Source: Conus ventricosus
Taxonomy: Eukaryota > Mollusca > Gastropoda > Neogastropoda > Conidae
NCBI GenBank assembly: GCA_018398815.1
Contig: CM031615.1
Span: 50,669,722 to 50,733,721, forward strand
Direction of reading: 5' to 3'
Length of the DNA stretch: 64,000 bases
Positions within the stretch are counted from its first letter, which is position 1, and each line of letters begins with the position of its first letter. Of the stretch, positions 1 through 11,699 are shown one piece after another. A program made the translations under genes and the position numbers. The notes beneath the pieces are model-generated. The model had not been told where the DNA came from and searched no databases. It saw only the letters and a program-made list of their open reading frames with translations.

Positions 1-1312
1 GCTACATTTACAAATGACTTCTTGGAAATCTTCATTCTCCTCCTAGCGGACAACATAGTGTTAATTGCAGAAACTGTGGTTGGTTTGCAAAATCAGTGAA
101 ACAGTTTACAGTGAGCTGCTTATTCTCTTCAATTGAATGTAAATATGAACAAAAGTCACATGATAGTATTCAGAAAAGGAGGATACCTCTCTGTAAGGGA
201 ACCTTGGACATTTTACGGACATGTAATGTCAGTAGTAACTGTTTATGAATATTTGGACATATACTTCTCTACTCTTTCAAGTTTTACTTTTGCATGTAAA
301 AATCTTGCATGCAGGGCCAAAAATGCGTTATTATGTGTTATGAAGAGTTATCCTTCTAAACAATTCTCTTAAATTGTTCTTGAAGTTATTTGATGTTCAG
401 GTCCAACCTATGTTACAATATGGAGCTGAAGTATGGAGAATGGAAGCTGCTGTTATTCATCGTGAAAGGCTTCATTTATATGCATTGAAAAAAGTTTCTT
501 GGAGTTTCGCCACTGACACATAATGATTTTGTCTATGGCGAGAAAAATCGATTTCCTGTATATATGCTGTCTGTAGTCAAATGTATCCAATACTGGTTAA
601 AATCAACTCAGATGGATTTTCAAAGACTTCTTCACAAGGCATACAGAATGTTGTTAGATCTGGGTTGTAAGGGCAAGAAAAAAACTGGGTAACGAATGTT
701 CAGAACAAGCTATATGAATATGGATTTGAAGTTGTATGGCTGAGTCAAGGTGTTGGTGATACGAAAGTCTGTGAACGTGTATTTCGTGAAAGACTGATTG
801 ACTGTAGATGGCAAGGATGGGACTTTCACATTGAAAACAGTGACAGATTTAATTTTTATAGAATGATAAATGGTTTACACAGTGTGCCAAGCTAAATGTC
901 AATGTCTATTAACAGAGGATGGAAGCGTTTATTGACAACATTTCCTTTCGCTATTTCTGACATCTATGTTCATCATTCTCGCTATATATAATCAAGAAAT
1001 TGTTATCTTCTTTGTCCATTATGTGGCGCATCAAACGAAGGTGAATTTCATTTTGTGCTTATTTGTCCACAACTTTGTGATCTCAGAGAACAGTTAATTC
1101 CACATACATATTTCAGACAGCCATGTTTATTTAAACTTGTTATGTAAATGTCGTCAAGAAATGAGAATGTTGTTAAACAGCAAGTGTTATATTTGAACAA
1201 AGCATTTAACAGAAGAAGTCTGTATGTATCTTAGTTATGTACACATTTATGGGACTGTATGTCTTTTGCATGTACACCCTCCTTCAAAGGGGCTATGGCC
1301 TTTACGAAAAGA
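1..1312 (+). mobile_element. LINE non-LTR retrotransposon, 3' half (RT palm to 3' end), decayed
   Basis: Conceptual translation across several frames gives a degenerate RT catalytic motif (LLADNIVLIAET, near 39-80), then VFRKGGYLS near 166-195, then a region after about 395 starting QYGAEVW and ending in a Cys-rich CPLCGASNEGEFHF motif near 1015-1060. This order (RT palm, thumb, C-terminal CCHC-like knuckle) is typical of LINE ORF2 proteins in molluscs. Stops and frameshifts break every frame, so it is a dead copy. Its 5' part lies outside the window. The 3' end carries a small hairpin (CCTTCAAAGGGGC...GGCC near 1279-1302) and runs straight into a (CT)n tract. A minus-strand relative lies at 49086-51100. 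Clade is not resolved; confidence in LINE is high. Confidence 0.8.
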
Positions 1313-1460
<148 letters not shown>

Positions 1461-1653
1461 CTTTAAACTATTCCTTTATGTATATTCATGCATTGACTGT
1501 GGCGCAGATGTTCACAGTGTCACGCATCCGATTATTTCCTTTCTGCATTAATCTTTTGCCAACATAACTGGATGCAGAAAAAAGTATTTATGCTTTAGCC
1601 ATTACTCTTTTAGAACAAAATTCATTCGGTCGGTCGGTCGGTCGGTCGGTCGG

Positions 1654-1720
<67 letters not shown>

Positions 1721-1830
1721 CATTTCTTTCTACAAACTATTCGTTCATGTATATTCATGCATTGATTGTGGCGCAGATGTTCACAGTGTCTCGCATTTGT
1801 TTATTCCATTTCTGCATTTGTTCTTTTGCC
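1461..1830. repeat. Local duplication flanking a (GGTC)n/(CT)n microsatellite
   Basis: A roughly 100-bp sequence containing ATGTATATTCATGCATTG and GGCGCAGATGTTCACAGTG occurs at about 1476-1560 and again at about 1746-1830. Between them is a GGTC tetranucleotide run (about 1628-1654) followed by (CT)n to about 1716. Each copy follows its own CT tract, suggesting duplication of a tract-plus-flank unit of about 270 bp. Confidence 0.8.
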
Positions 1831-2484
1831 AACTACTTCAGAAATCGACAAAAGTGGTGGCAAACACCTCAGGCAGAATCATCGAGGAAGGGTGCAGTTT
1901 GATGTGTGCTGCGAGCAGTTGGTCAGCTCGTGTGGCAAAAGGTCTTCCCAGTGTCTGTGTCGTTTTCGTTTGCGGCAGATCACAAACATTCCTAGGAAGA
2001 GGATGGACTTCTCTATTTAGCCAACATTTAAACATTCAACCTGTGTACCATACTCATTGGTGCGCTGTAAGAAGAAAGCAAGTGGTTGATTTTTTTTTTT
2101 TAAAGATTTCATGGGAATCTGTCTGTGGTTTGTGCAAGTACCATCAAACTATGTTTACACAGTTTCATTTTTTCCCCAGAAACTTAGGAGATAGTACGAT
2201 ACCAGCTAATGTGACTTTTACAGCTCACCTAGGACATTTTAGAAAAGTTTGAACGGATGTAATTTTACCCAAGAGTGTTTATATTACCAATAAAAAGGAG
2301 AAGCTGGAAATAAATATAAAAGGACAAAACGTTAGACAAACAGACGGACAGACTGACAGACAGACTGAAAGACGGACTGACAGACAGAAAGAAAGACAGA
2401 AAGAAAGAAAGAAAAGAAAGAAAGAAAGAAAGAAAGAAAGAGGACAGCAAAGACAGTTACAAGTTATAAGAATCACAATATAAC
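1831..2484. other. Region upstream of the sulfotransferase first coding exon
   Basis: No gene was recognised here. The stretch includes a polypurine tract of GACA and GAAA tetranucleotides (about 2335-2445) immediately before the first coding exon. It should hold 5' UTR or promoter sequence of the sulfotransferase gene, but I see no clear TATA box or start site. Confidence 0.4.
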
Positions 2485-2678
2485 ATGTCTATGGGCATTA
2501 AAAGCTTTCGGCCACGACATTTCGTGGTAGTGCTGACAATCAGTGTGGTACTATCGTTCATCGAGTTGGTATTTCTTCGTCTTTACGAGCCCTCCTGGCT
2601 TTCCCGCAGCGGTTTTCCATCAGCATATTCGTGGAAAGATGGGCCACGACAGACAGACTTGACTGCATCCTTGGAAAG
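2485..2678 (+). CDS. CHST15: CHST15-like sulfotransferase, first coding exon (cytoplasmic tail and membrane anchor)
   Basis: The frame opens with ATG at 2485, with a second in-frame ATG at 2491, and encodes a short basic tail (KSFRPRH) followed by a hydrophobic stretch of about 20 residues (VVVLTISVVLSFIELVFL, residues about 14-31). This is the usual plan of a type II Golgi membrane protein with a cytoplasmic N-terminus. The exon ends at a good donor, GGAAAG|GTGAGA, at 2678/2679 after two bases of a codon. That phase fits the exon at 19036, whose first base completes Ser. Assignment to the sulfotransferase gene rests on strand, order, phase and the signal-anchor architecture, since this segment itself is not conserved enough to recognise. 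Confidence 0.65.
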
Positions 2679-2758
2679 GTGAGACTTTGGCGGACCTTCA
2701 CCTTGATTACTTCCTCTTCCTTCCCTACGCTCATTTCCGATTTCTCTACACTCCCCCC

Positions 2759-4004
2759 TGTCACACTGTCACTCTTGCATACCCGCATTCATGACAGCAT
2801 TTACTCCATACGCACACGCAATCTTTCCAGTCAACCAAAAGGAGCACTACCGAATGTTTTTCTTCTCCCCCTCTCCTTCAGGGAAAACACTTTACTAAAT
2901 CACAACAACAACTTGTAAACAGATTTTACACCTGTATCTCTCTCCGCACTGAGAGACAAATAAATCTGCACACATGTATCTCTCCTCACACCGAGAGACA
3001 AATCAATCTTCACACATGTATCTCCCTTTACACTGAGAGACCATATCATCTTCCCACATGTATCTCTCTTTACACTCGAGAGGAAAACAAATAGTCTTTC
3101 AACAATGTATCTCTCAATCACACTGAGAGATAAAATATCTAGTTCCGCTTCTATAAAGCTATGCCTTCACATTCCGTTATCCAAAATTCGGGAAAGGAGA
3201 ATACATACCTCCCGTAAATCACTGAGGACCTGGCCTGCTCAAGTAAAAGCTTCCTGCTTTCTCATTTCCCCTGTCTCTCTCTCTGAGACAATATACTGCC
3301 CCCTCGGAATTATCCTGTCTGGAGATACGAGTCTCGACTTCTCTTTCCGCGAACTTCTTCTGTCTCTTGCGAAATGACGAGCTTCAACTCCTCTCCCTGG
3401 AGTTGGTACTGGTGGGGCTGAAATACGGTGTAGTTCCCACACCATGGACATCTTCAACCACCTCACGGGGTGAAGATGAACAAGGGTGAAGGGCGAAGGG
3501 TTAATGGTGAAGGGCTGAAACACGAATAGGTTCGTGTAAGTAACCTGCTTATCAATTCAACATATGATTATTTCTTCTTCTTTAAGTTTTCACCCTGTAG
3601 CTCTTTCCCCAACTATCTATCGCTTCACATGGTAATGAATGGTCAGCAACGAGGGACCACCGTCCTGACAGGTTCTTCGAGTCTCTAGGGCCATCTGCTG
3701 GGTTTTTTAAAACTGTCTTTTCCCCTCTCTAGTGTGTGCTACTCAGGTGTTCAAAACACATGGACCAGACTTACCTTACCAGCCATTGTTAAACTAATCA
3801 CTCAGTGGTCACTTTCACCCAATGAACATTTGTTCCTTGAATGAGTCATCTCACAAATTATTTTGGGGACGCCCCGCACACTACACTAGTTCAAGCACAT
3901 GAATATCTTCCTTTAATTGTGGGCACGGGGAAATGATTCATATCACTAACTTACATGTGTTGGAGCGTCAAATGTCTTGTAGTGAAGGCCATACGTCAAT
4001 GACA
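2759..4004 (-). repeat. 3' LTR of the minus-strand Gypsy element
   Basis: Matches 10254-11548 along its length with many small indels, for example around TGCATACCCGCATTCATG, GGAGATACGAGTCTCGACTTCTC and ACTCAGTGGT. The terminal dinucleotides on the + strand are TG (2759) and CA (4004). The divergence from the other LTR looks substantial but is mixed with sequencing indels, so an insertion age cannot be estimated by eye. Confidence 0.85.
2931..3146. repeat. About 43-bp hairpin-forming tandem repeat within the LTR (5 units)
   Basis: Each unit contains TGTATCTCTC, a short loop and a complementary GAGAGA, followed by an A-rich spacer with ACACA. Five units are visible here and five matching ones at about 10437-10650 in the other LTR, so the array was part of the LTR before insertion. 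Confidence 0.75.
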
Positions 4005-4013
4005 CCCCCTCCT
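4005..4013 (-). promoter_or_regulatory. Polypurine tract of the minus-strand Gypsy element
   Basis: On the minus strand AGGAGGGGG directly precedes the 3' LTR start (TGTCATTGACG). This is the expected position of the plus-strand priming site for reverse transcription. Confidence 0.75.
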
Positions 4014-4849
4014 GGGATGAAAAAATTTTCTCAGAAAATTTTTAAAATATACAATTCACTTAAACTCATTTCAGCATGAATCTCAAAATGTGTAAACCAT
4101 CGCAAATGATTCACCCAAATTAATAATCAACGTATAGAAATTCTATTCACCATGATCCAACCATAAATAGCATATTTCAAACTTTCAATCTTTCTAAAAA
4201 AAAAAACATTCATAATTGATCACCCATATTCCACAAGAAAATTCAACAAATCTTTTACATGGATAAAAACAATTAGGGATATCAACAATTCAAAAGCACA
4301 AATTGTGTTCATACATTAAGATGTGAAGCACATTTTCCTTGATCTTTGTCTCACTCAATTGTTTCAAAACCCTCATGGAAAATGAGAATATTTCCAAGTG
4401 TAAATTGTTTCTCTATAGACATGTAAACAAAATAAACATAGTTTTAAAAACATAGTTTCTTTTTCCCACATGTAGTGTTATTGTCCATTGAAAAGTCACC
4501 TGCTTTCCTTTGTTGAAAGTGACAAATGAAAAACAATTGGTTTGTCTACATTGCAACAAATCAAAACATGTGTATATACATTTCTAAAGGTGGTTATTTG
4601 CTTCATTCACACACTACATATAGATCATCTTCACAAGCAAATTTAGACATAAATAGTTAATGATTTTTTTTTCATTGTTTTCCAAAGAATAAATATGTAT
4701 TACATCAACATCAAGTTGTTGTTTGCTTGCAAAAACTTATAGTCACTTCAATAAGCAAATTATGCATAAAATACCACTTTGATTTAAATCGTCGTATGCA
4801 TACAATGCCCGTCAAAGTGATCACACCGTAATCCGTAAGAAAGACAAAA
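4014..4849. other. AT-rich 3' interior of the Gypsy element, no recognisable domain
   Basis: This stretch lies between the RT remnant and the 3' LTR, where the rest of RT and RNase H would be expected in a Gmr1-type element. I see only AT-rich sequence with no retained YxDD or RNase H motif, so that part has either been deleted or decayed. Confidence 0.5.
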
Positions 4850-5145
4850 ACAGGGATAGTCTTTCCCTTGAAGACAGTTACATTAGTCCATGAATATTCT
4901 CGCACGTGACAACAAATCGTGCCATGGACATTTTGTGTTCCAGGCACTGGTTCAACAGTAAACTGGAATTCCTTTGTAAGGATACTTTCACAAAATAAAT
5001 TTCCTTCTGAGAGCTCTGAAACAGAAGTTCTTCAATGTCTGGGATAGGCTCGGCATTCGAAAACAGTGATCTTATTACTTTTCTGTAAATCGATGCAGAA
5101 AGCCACTGCATCCATCAGGTTTGTCAACCACTACCACTGGTGAGC
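4850..5145 (-). pseudogene. Reverse transcriptase N-terminal remnant (Gypsy type)
   Basis: Minus-strand translation in shifting frames shows VVVDKPDG near 5107-5135, then AEPIPDIEELL near 5030-5065. In Ty3/Gypsy RT the corresponding segments are the conserved KKDG/KPDG strand and the NKIT..D.EPIP.IE.L segment. At least two frameshifts interrupt the block and similarity fades below about 4850. It lies downstream, in element sense, of the integrase, which sets the domain order. A linker containing SYEEVVLSNDL-like residues (about 5400-5460) lies between the two. Confidence 0.75.
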
Positions 5146-5984
5146 TGTACGGAGATGTAGAAGGTTCTATCACCTTTAAACAGCATTACATTGATTTCTC
5201 TCTCAACCACCTCTTTTTTTGCAAATGGGAGGGGGTATGGTTTTTTTTTTTTTTTTTTTTTTTTTATTGGTTCGCACTGGTATTTCAGAAGTTAACTGAA
5301 TACTTATGGGGTTCAATACCCAGTTACCTGTACTGGGGTATCCGCAACACATCCTGAAGATCTTTACAAATGTCTTTGAGCTGTTCTGTTTGACTTTGTA
5401 GACAAATCATTAGACAGAACCACCTCCTCATAGGTTTCACCTTTGATAGACCGAATAGGAGGGGTACAACTCATCTTCAATGGTAGATGTTTTAACATTC
5501 TACATTGCTGTTTTCCTAACCTTTGATCCTTGGTCCCCTGTACGTTAATTGGGTCCCCCCCAACCAATCATCCCACTGATAATGTCACTGTCATTGTTGG
5601 ACATCAGTTTCTGCAAGGTTATTATCCAATCAACCGACTGGTTGATGGCAACTTTGTACGTTCAACATACTTCTTCAAACTTGTTCCACAGAAAATACCT
5701 TCTCGTGTTTGCCATTTTGATCTTATAAATTTACTTCAGAAAGTTTTTCGACCACTGAGAAAGGACCCTTCCACATAACACGAAGTTGTTATGTTCTCAG
5801 TGAGTAATACAGGACTTTATCCCCTACACTGAAGGAACGTGCCTTTGCTTTTTCTGTCTGCAAAGAAAGGGGGGGACCTTGTACACATCAGTTTTCCTAT
5901 CAGCTGACTGTTGAGGCATAGTCACATGCATCCTTCAACGAATTTTGCAGTTCATAAACGTATTGGTAAACAGTTTTAACTGTC

Positions 5985-6735
5985 AGGTATGTCCGTCTTT
6001 TCGTCAGTGTGTCATCATAGATCCAAAGGTCCCCTGGTGAAAGTGTCGAACAAGAGCTCAAATGGTGAGAATCCAGCGTTTCGGTTTCGGCATTTCCCTG
6101 TATGGCCAAAAAGCAAGCCGGTATGAACCGATCCCATTCCTGGGGCTCTTGCCTTGCAAACCTTCTCATCATGGACTTTAACGTTCCATTGAAACGGTTC
6201 AACCATGCCATTCGATTGGGGATGATATGCTGGGTGAAATGGAAGAGATGACAACAGTCTTGTAATTTCTCTCATGAGATCAGAAATGAATTGCGCTTCC
6301 ACAATCCGAGAGAAATTTCGTCTGGAAGGACCACTCATGGAAAAAAATTGCCAAGGTAAGGGCTTCAGCGACAGATACTGTATCAATTTTTTCAGTGGTT
6401 TTCCGCTTCTGGATACCTTTGTTGCCTGAATCCACCAAGTCAAGATTATTGCGACTATCCCGAGAAGACAGTGGTAGGGTCCAACAAAGATCAATAGATT
6501 ACCTTCCCGAAATGAACGGAAATGAAGAGGCATTTGTGCAAAGGTGCACATGGGACGCGACCTTTCTTGCGATGTTCTTTTTTGGCAGATGTCACATGAG
6601 CGGCAGTATTTCCGTAACTTCCTTTGTGGACACCTGGCCAATAACCCAGCCACCCCCAATCAACTCTTTTAATGTTCTTTTGATTCCGCAGTCGACCAGC
6701 CGAAAACAATGCATCATGAGCGTGTGCAGCACTGT
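5985..6735 (-). pseudogene. Integrase remnant (Gypsy type) upstream of RT
   Basis: On the minus strand, in element order: a zinc-binding segment with HDALF and later a CRSCDIC motif (about 6595-6620), a core with FLSDCGSAIHF (about 6283-6325, the SDxGSxF catalytic strand) and YHPQSNGMVE (about 6195-6230), then a C-terminal part with FSPFELLFDT and RGPLDL (about 6020-6080). These are standard retroviral-type integrase landmarks. Frameshifts divide it into several frames, so it cannot be functional. A minus-strand frame at 6015-6659 covers most of it. Confidence 0.88.
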
Positions 6736-7239
6736 TTCTTAATTGGTTTGGGAACCCAACTTGTTCTGTTGTCCTGTCTGGTACACACCTGTAGAGAATG
6801 TCAGAGTCCAGTATGTACGTTGTTTGTCCGTGGTACGTCAGTGACAGTCTGTTTAGCAGCAGAAAGTTGTAGTCAGCGTCTCGTCTTTTCCTGCATTTCT
6901 TTAATCTCTGGGGGAATCTGGAGTTGATCCAGTTTTGATACTTTTTAGCGGGCTTTGTCTGGCCTTTCCTGCTCTATGACGTTTGTGATCTAGTAATACA
7001 AGACAAGAACAAACGATCCTCCAGCCACCACCATGTACTGTAGCGACACCTGGCAAAAATTGTGACCCAAGATAAAGTCGCAGACTGGGTTATCAATAAC
7101 ACAGGCCGGTAACGAAATCCGGAGTGTACGGTGTATCGACTGAATTTTCGCCAGCGGTAAACGTTTCAATCTAGCTCAAAACGACTACCACTTCTTGGAC
7201 AGTGTTGAGATACTGGTTTTAGAAGCACGAAAGATTTCC

Positions 7240-7350
7240 GTACCTGCAGTAGTTAGTGCACCCAGTGTCTCGCAAAACCGAAGCCTGCAATCCATTGAGG
7301 GCTCCGTTTTCTAACACCAGTCCTTCAAACGATTGATCTGTGCAAAACAA
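7240..7350 (-). pseudogene. Aspartic protease remnant
   Basis: The minus strand shows VLRDTGCTN (about 7253-7282), the DTG-type active-site motif of retroelement proteases, preceded by NGLQASVL. It lies between the gag knuckle and integrase as expected. The rest of the domain is decayed, with stops soon after. Confidence 0.6.
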
Positions 7351-7399
7351 GGCCTTCTTCACAATCAGTGGAGACTAATTGCGGGTTTTGAATCATTTG

Positions 7400-8130
7400 G
7401 TTTGAAAGGGCAATTTTTCCTCAAATGGAACTTAGCATCACAAAAGAAACATCGCATTGTCTGATCGGCAAGCCTGACTGATCTTGTGAACTTCTGTTCT
7501 GTCCACGAACTGGCCCAAAAGGTCTACGTGGTGTTCGTTGTCACGACCTCGCGAACGTTTGCTGAGGCAGTAGCGGTCTTTCCGGCTGGGTGAGTATGGT
7601 ATGACGAAAGTCCGCACTCGAAACCGCGGAAAGATCCCTGTCCGTTTCCTAGGATAGGTATATCATTGAGGACACAAAATTGAACCACGATTTCCTTTCC
7701 TGTAACTTCCCTGTCCTGATGGGGGATAGTACAATTGAAGCAGAGACTCAACGATGGAAAAATTTCCTTTCCTAGCCCACGCCCTTATCTGGTTGAGCGA
7801 TACAATACTGATCAGCCATCTGACACATTTCCTACACGTTTTCAAATTGACTTTCTTAAGGAAAGTGGCCAGTTCTTTGCTCACGCTATGGAAAAGTTGT
7901 CTCTAGAAGGAAGATCTCGCGTGCATTGAAAAGGTTTGTTCGTTTAGACAAAATCGATCCTTCGATCCAAACAATGACTCATACGGATCAGAAACGATGG
8001 AACGATTCTCCTTTTTCAGGGGCGCTATAGTACGGAAACGTTCGTGAAAACCGATCAGCCGAACATGAATTCTTGAGGGAGTTCTTCTTTCCAACTGATC
8101 CCAAGTTAAATTTTGTTTTCGCTTCAATGA
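7400..8130 (-). pseudogene. gag remnant with CCHC zinc knuckle
   Basis: The minus strand encodes CFFCDAKFHLRKNC at about 7410-7451, a perfect C-x2-C-x4-H-x4-C retroviral-type knuckle. Upstream, in element sense, are broken frames to about 8130, including MADQYCIAQP-like residues near 7800 that resemble gag C-terminal helices. No intact frame remains. Confidence 0.7.
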
Positions 8131-8415
8131 GAGTGGCCCCCCCCCCCCCCTATACCCCCAAGCGTAACCTTAAACAACGACGCAATATACAATGTCCACT
8201 TTTTCCTTTGGCCCAACCACAAGACGTTGCGTGACTTTCAAATCGCGAAAAGAAAACTATCAATGTATCCAGTTTTTTTTCCTCAAAAGGGGCAAATTTG
8301 GAATTATATGCCGCTTTTGCATGAGGAATGGCTGCGGAACCGAACTGTGTGGAGGCTTTCTTATCGATGACTGTATTCTACTAATGTCAGCATCAGTCTA
8401 TAATTCTAAACTGCC

Positions 8416-8575
8416 TCCAACTTAATTCCCTCTGTAGTCTATTTTCTTCAGCTTCAGCTTCCCTCTGTAGTCTATTTTCTCAGCTTCCTCTGTAGTTTAA
8501 TTTTCTTCAGTTCAGCTTCCATCTGTAGGTTATTTTCTTCAGCCTTCCCTTCTGTAGTTTATTTTCTTCTCTCTC
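8416..8575. repeat. About 34-bp tandem repeat, 5 degenerate units
   Basis: Repeats of CCCTCTGTAGT-TATTTTCTTCAGCTT with small indels, inside the Gypsy element between gag and the leader. Confidence 0.75.
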
Positions 8576-9589
8576 TTCTTAGCCTGTCTGCCCTATCTGT
8601 GCATTGTTTGCAACATAATTAGTAAAGTTTTTCTCCCTCAAAACCCAAGCGTTCCGCTGGTTTAACATATTTATCAAAATCATCCATAATGAATCGTCAG
8701 ATATAAACACCAAACAATCCCAAAGTATGAATAAAAATAAGGCGATATATGATGATATTATGTTTCACAAAAACGAATTATGGTATATACAAATACAGAA
8801 TTCAATTTCCGGTGTAAACAAAAAACCGCTTACTAAAAACAGGGAAGATATGAAATCCAAGGAATGTATTCATCCAAAAATAATTTGCAAATTGTTATCA
8901 ATTTGGGAATTTACAATCAAAATAAGTTGATGCAAAACTGTTTTCCCTAGAAAAAAAAAAATAAACCAATAAGTTTTCTGAAAATAAATTCTATATAAAG
9001 TTTAGTTCTCAAATGGTCTTGTTGTCAGTCTTTCTTTCCTTACTTAATTTCACGATATTTACAAAACAAATGTACCGCCTATACCAAATATGAATAATAA
9101 ATTTACAAAAACAAATGGAATCACAACCAATTAAAAAGAGGGGAAGAGACACAAATAGCGTAAATTCCTATCTAAAAAATGGAAAATGTTTGCAAAGAAA
9201 ACTAGATAGGAGCCTATTGGAGGAGTAAAGGTTTAAGAGATTTTAAAAAAGGGGTTGAAAGGAAATGACAAAGGATACACAGGACCGGAACAGCAAGAGT
9301 TCCACCTCCACTCAAAAGAGCCCACGACCGCACCCTAAGTGGTCACTGTCTCCGTGAAACTGGAGAGGAGGGCAAAAATAATCACTGCAACAATAATACA
9401 CCACACTACAGGAATAATACAAAAACCTAAAACAACCACCCCCAATCCAAATCAATGCAAAATCTTCAAACCCAAACTCTATCAAACGACCCCTAACTCT
9501 CCCCCCCCCCCCCGACAAACCCCCACCTCCCCCCCCCCACAGCCGCCAAAAAATACATCCAAAAGATAAAGATGTTTATTTGGGACGAG
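8576..9589. other. AT-rich and C-run interior of the Gypsy element, no gene recognised
   Basis: This would be the gag 5' region in element sense. It has A/T-rich sequence to about 9300, then C homopolymers (about 9500-9540). I recognise no domain on either strand. Confidence 0.4.
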
Positions 9590-10234
9590 CGGGTTAATCC
9601 AACTCCACCACTACACTAATTAGCGTGAGGAGGAGAAGTTGATCCCCACATTGAGGGGCAAGGGGAAAAAATCAAAACTGAAACAATAGGAGAATAGCGA
9701 AAGAAAAGATATTATGAGAAGGGAAAGAATATTGACTCCCCAACGCATGTCCCCCTGCTAAACGCAGGAAGAGGTTGGGGCTACAGTCCCTGGGAAAGGG
9801 TACAAAAAATTACTAATCCTCTAGGGGAAGGACAGCGATTCATCAAGCCCTGCCCCCCCTTGCTGCCAGGTTCGAGCAAGAGGAGGTTGAGGCTATCGGT
9901 CCTGAGGTTGGGGATGGGTCACAAAAAGAAATCCTACAAAAAAAAAAACCATTAACGGAGTAGAGCAACCAAAAGATATGTCAACCACCCTAACACATAT
10001 AGAATAAAAAAACAACAACAAATGCAAATATTATAAACAATAAATAATTAAACTTTCTTCTTTTTTTTTCCTTTCTCAAACCCTTGAGGCACAATAGAAA
10101 TCCTTTTTTTTCCTCTTCTCAAACCTTGAGGGTACAAATATAAATCTTTTTTTTTTTAAAACCCCAAGGGCACAAATAGAAATCTTTCTTTTTTTTTTTT
10201 CCCCGCGAAACAGAACGGCAGCTACGCCGTGTGA
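9590..10234 (-). repeat. Repeat-rich 5' leader of the Gypsy element
   Basis: Two related segments with GAGGTTGGGGCTACAG / GAGGTTGAGGCTATCG lie at about 9725-9815 and 9850-9945. Three or four units of a roughly 55-bp repeat (CTCAAACCCTTGAGGCACAA type with T-runs) lie at about 10055-10200. The position, directly inside the 5' LTR and PBS, marks it as untranslated leader, where packaging or translation-control structures usually lie. Confidence 0.55.
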
Positions 10235-10252
10235 AATGCGTCGGGGTCACCA
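10235..10252 (-). promoter_or_regulatory. Primer-binding site, tRNA-Trp type
   Basis: The minus strand reads TGGTGACCCCGACGCATT beginning one base inside the 5' LTR. The first 14 bases equal the tRNA-Trp-primed PBS used by avian retroviruses, which is established knowledge; the last four differ, perhaps from tRNA sequence or mutation. This fixes element orientation and the LTR boundary. Confidence 0.8.
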
Positions 10253-10253
10253 C

Positions 10254-11548
10254 TGTCACACTGTCACTCTTTGCATACCCGCATTCATGGACAGCATTTA
10301 CCCTACGCCACTCGCATTCTTACCCCCCCCCGACCCCCCCCCCAAAAAAGGAGCACTACCGGAATGTTTTCTTTACCCCTCTCCTTCAGGGAAACACCTT
10401 TATAAATCACAACAACAATTGTAAACAGATTTTACACCTGTATCTCATCTCCGCAATGAGAGACAAATATCTGCACACATGTATCTTCCTCACACCGAGA
10501 GACAAAATCAATCTTCACACAATGTATCTCCCTTTACATGAGTGACAAATCAATCTTCCCTCATGTATTCTCATTTACACTGAGAGGAAAAAATATAGTC
10601 TTCCACACATGTATAATCTCCTCACACTGAGAGATAAAATAATCTGGTTCGCTTCTATAAAGCTAAGGCCTTCACATTCCGTTATCCCAAAATTACCGGA
10701 CCAGGAGACTACATACCTCACAGTCAATCACTTGAGGACCTTCCTGCCTCAAGTAAAAGCTTCCGCTTTCTCAATTCCTGTCTCTCTCTCTGAGACAATA
10801 TACTGCCCCCCTCGATTCTCCTGTCCTGGAGATACGAGTCTCGACTTCTCTTCCGCGCTTTATTCTGTCTCGTGCGAAATGACGAGGCTTCAACTCCGCT
10901 CCCATGGAGTTGGTACTGGCTGGGCTGAACTACCGGTTGTGTTCCCCACACCATGGCCAATCTTCAACCACCCACGGGGTGAATGATGAAGGGGTGATGA
11001 AGGGCGAAGGTAAAGGGTGAGGGCTCGTTGAAACACGAATAAGGTTCGGTGTAAGTAACCTGCTTCTCAATTCAACATATGAATTCTTTCTCTCTTCTTT
11101 AGTTTTCCCCTGTAGCTTTCCCCAACTATCTATCGCTCACCTGGTAATGACTATGTCAGCAACGAGGACACCGTCCTGACTGGTCGGAGTCTCTAGCGCC
11201 ATCTGCTGGGTAAAACGGAAAAAACCCCTTTTTTTCCCCCTTTTTTTTTTTTTTTTTCCCCCCCCCCACTTCTCCTCGTGAGTGCATACCTCAGTGTTCA
11301 AAAACAGACCAGACCTTCCTTACAGCCCTTGTTAAACTATCACTCAGTGGTTCACTTTCACCCAATGACCACATTTGTTCCTTTTGAATGAGTATACTCA
11401 CAATTATTTTGGGGGACGCCCGCTACACTAGTCAATCCACATGAATATTTCTTCCTTTAATTGTATGGCTCGGGGAATATGAGTCATTCACTAACTACTT
11501 GTGAAGGAGCCGTCACATGTATTGATGTGAGGCTACGTCACATGGACA
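10254..11548 (-). repeat. 5' LTR of the minus-strand Gypsy element
   Basis: Direct-repeat partner of 2759-4004, including the hairpin array (about 10437-10650). It contains a T-run followed by a C-run (about 11230-11270) absent from its partner, which may be a sequencing artefact. Terminal TG/CA are present. Confidence 0.85.
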
Positions 11549-11569
11549 CCCCTCCCCAATCCAAATACA

Positions 11570-11578
11570 TGTGTGGTG

Positions 11579-11609
<31 letters not shown>

Positions 11610-11652
11610 TGTGTGTGCTGTGTGTGTGTGTGTTCTGTGTGTGTGTGATAGT
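11570..11652. repeat. (GT)n microsatellite
   Basis: Interrupted GT dinucleotides immediately outside the Gypsy element. Confidence 0.95.
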
Positions 11653-11699
11653 TCAGCTCAGTTCAGTTCAGTCCCCAGTTGTTTATTTAGCTCTTTTAT

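Larger units (their letters stand above)
2759..11548 (-). mobile_element. Ty3/Gypsy LTR retrotransposon with Gmr1-type order (gag-PR-INT-RT), decayed full-length copy
   Basis: Two direct repeats of about 1.25-1.3 kb (2759-4004 and 10254-11548) begin TGTCACAC on the + strand and end near GACA. On the minus strand the interior reads: primer-binding site, a repeat-rich leader, gag with a CCHC knuckle, a protease DTG motif, integrase with zinc finger and SDCGS core, then the beginning of reverse transcriptase, then a polypurine tract. Integrase lies upstream of RT, unlike standard Gypsy elements. All frames are broken and the YxDD part of RT and RNase H were not found. A C-rich flank on both sides may be the target duplication, but it is too simple to be diagnostic. 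The element sits in intron 1 of the sulfotransferase gene in antisense orientation. Confidence 0.85.
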
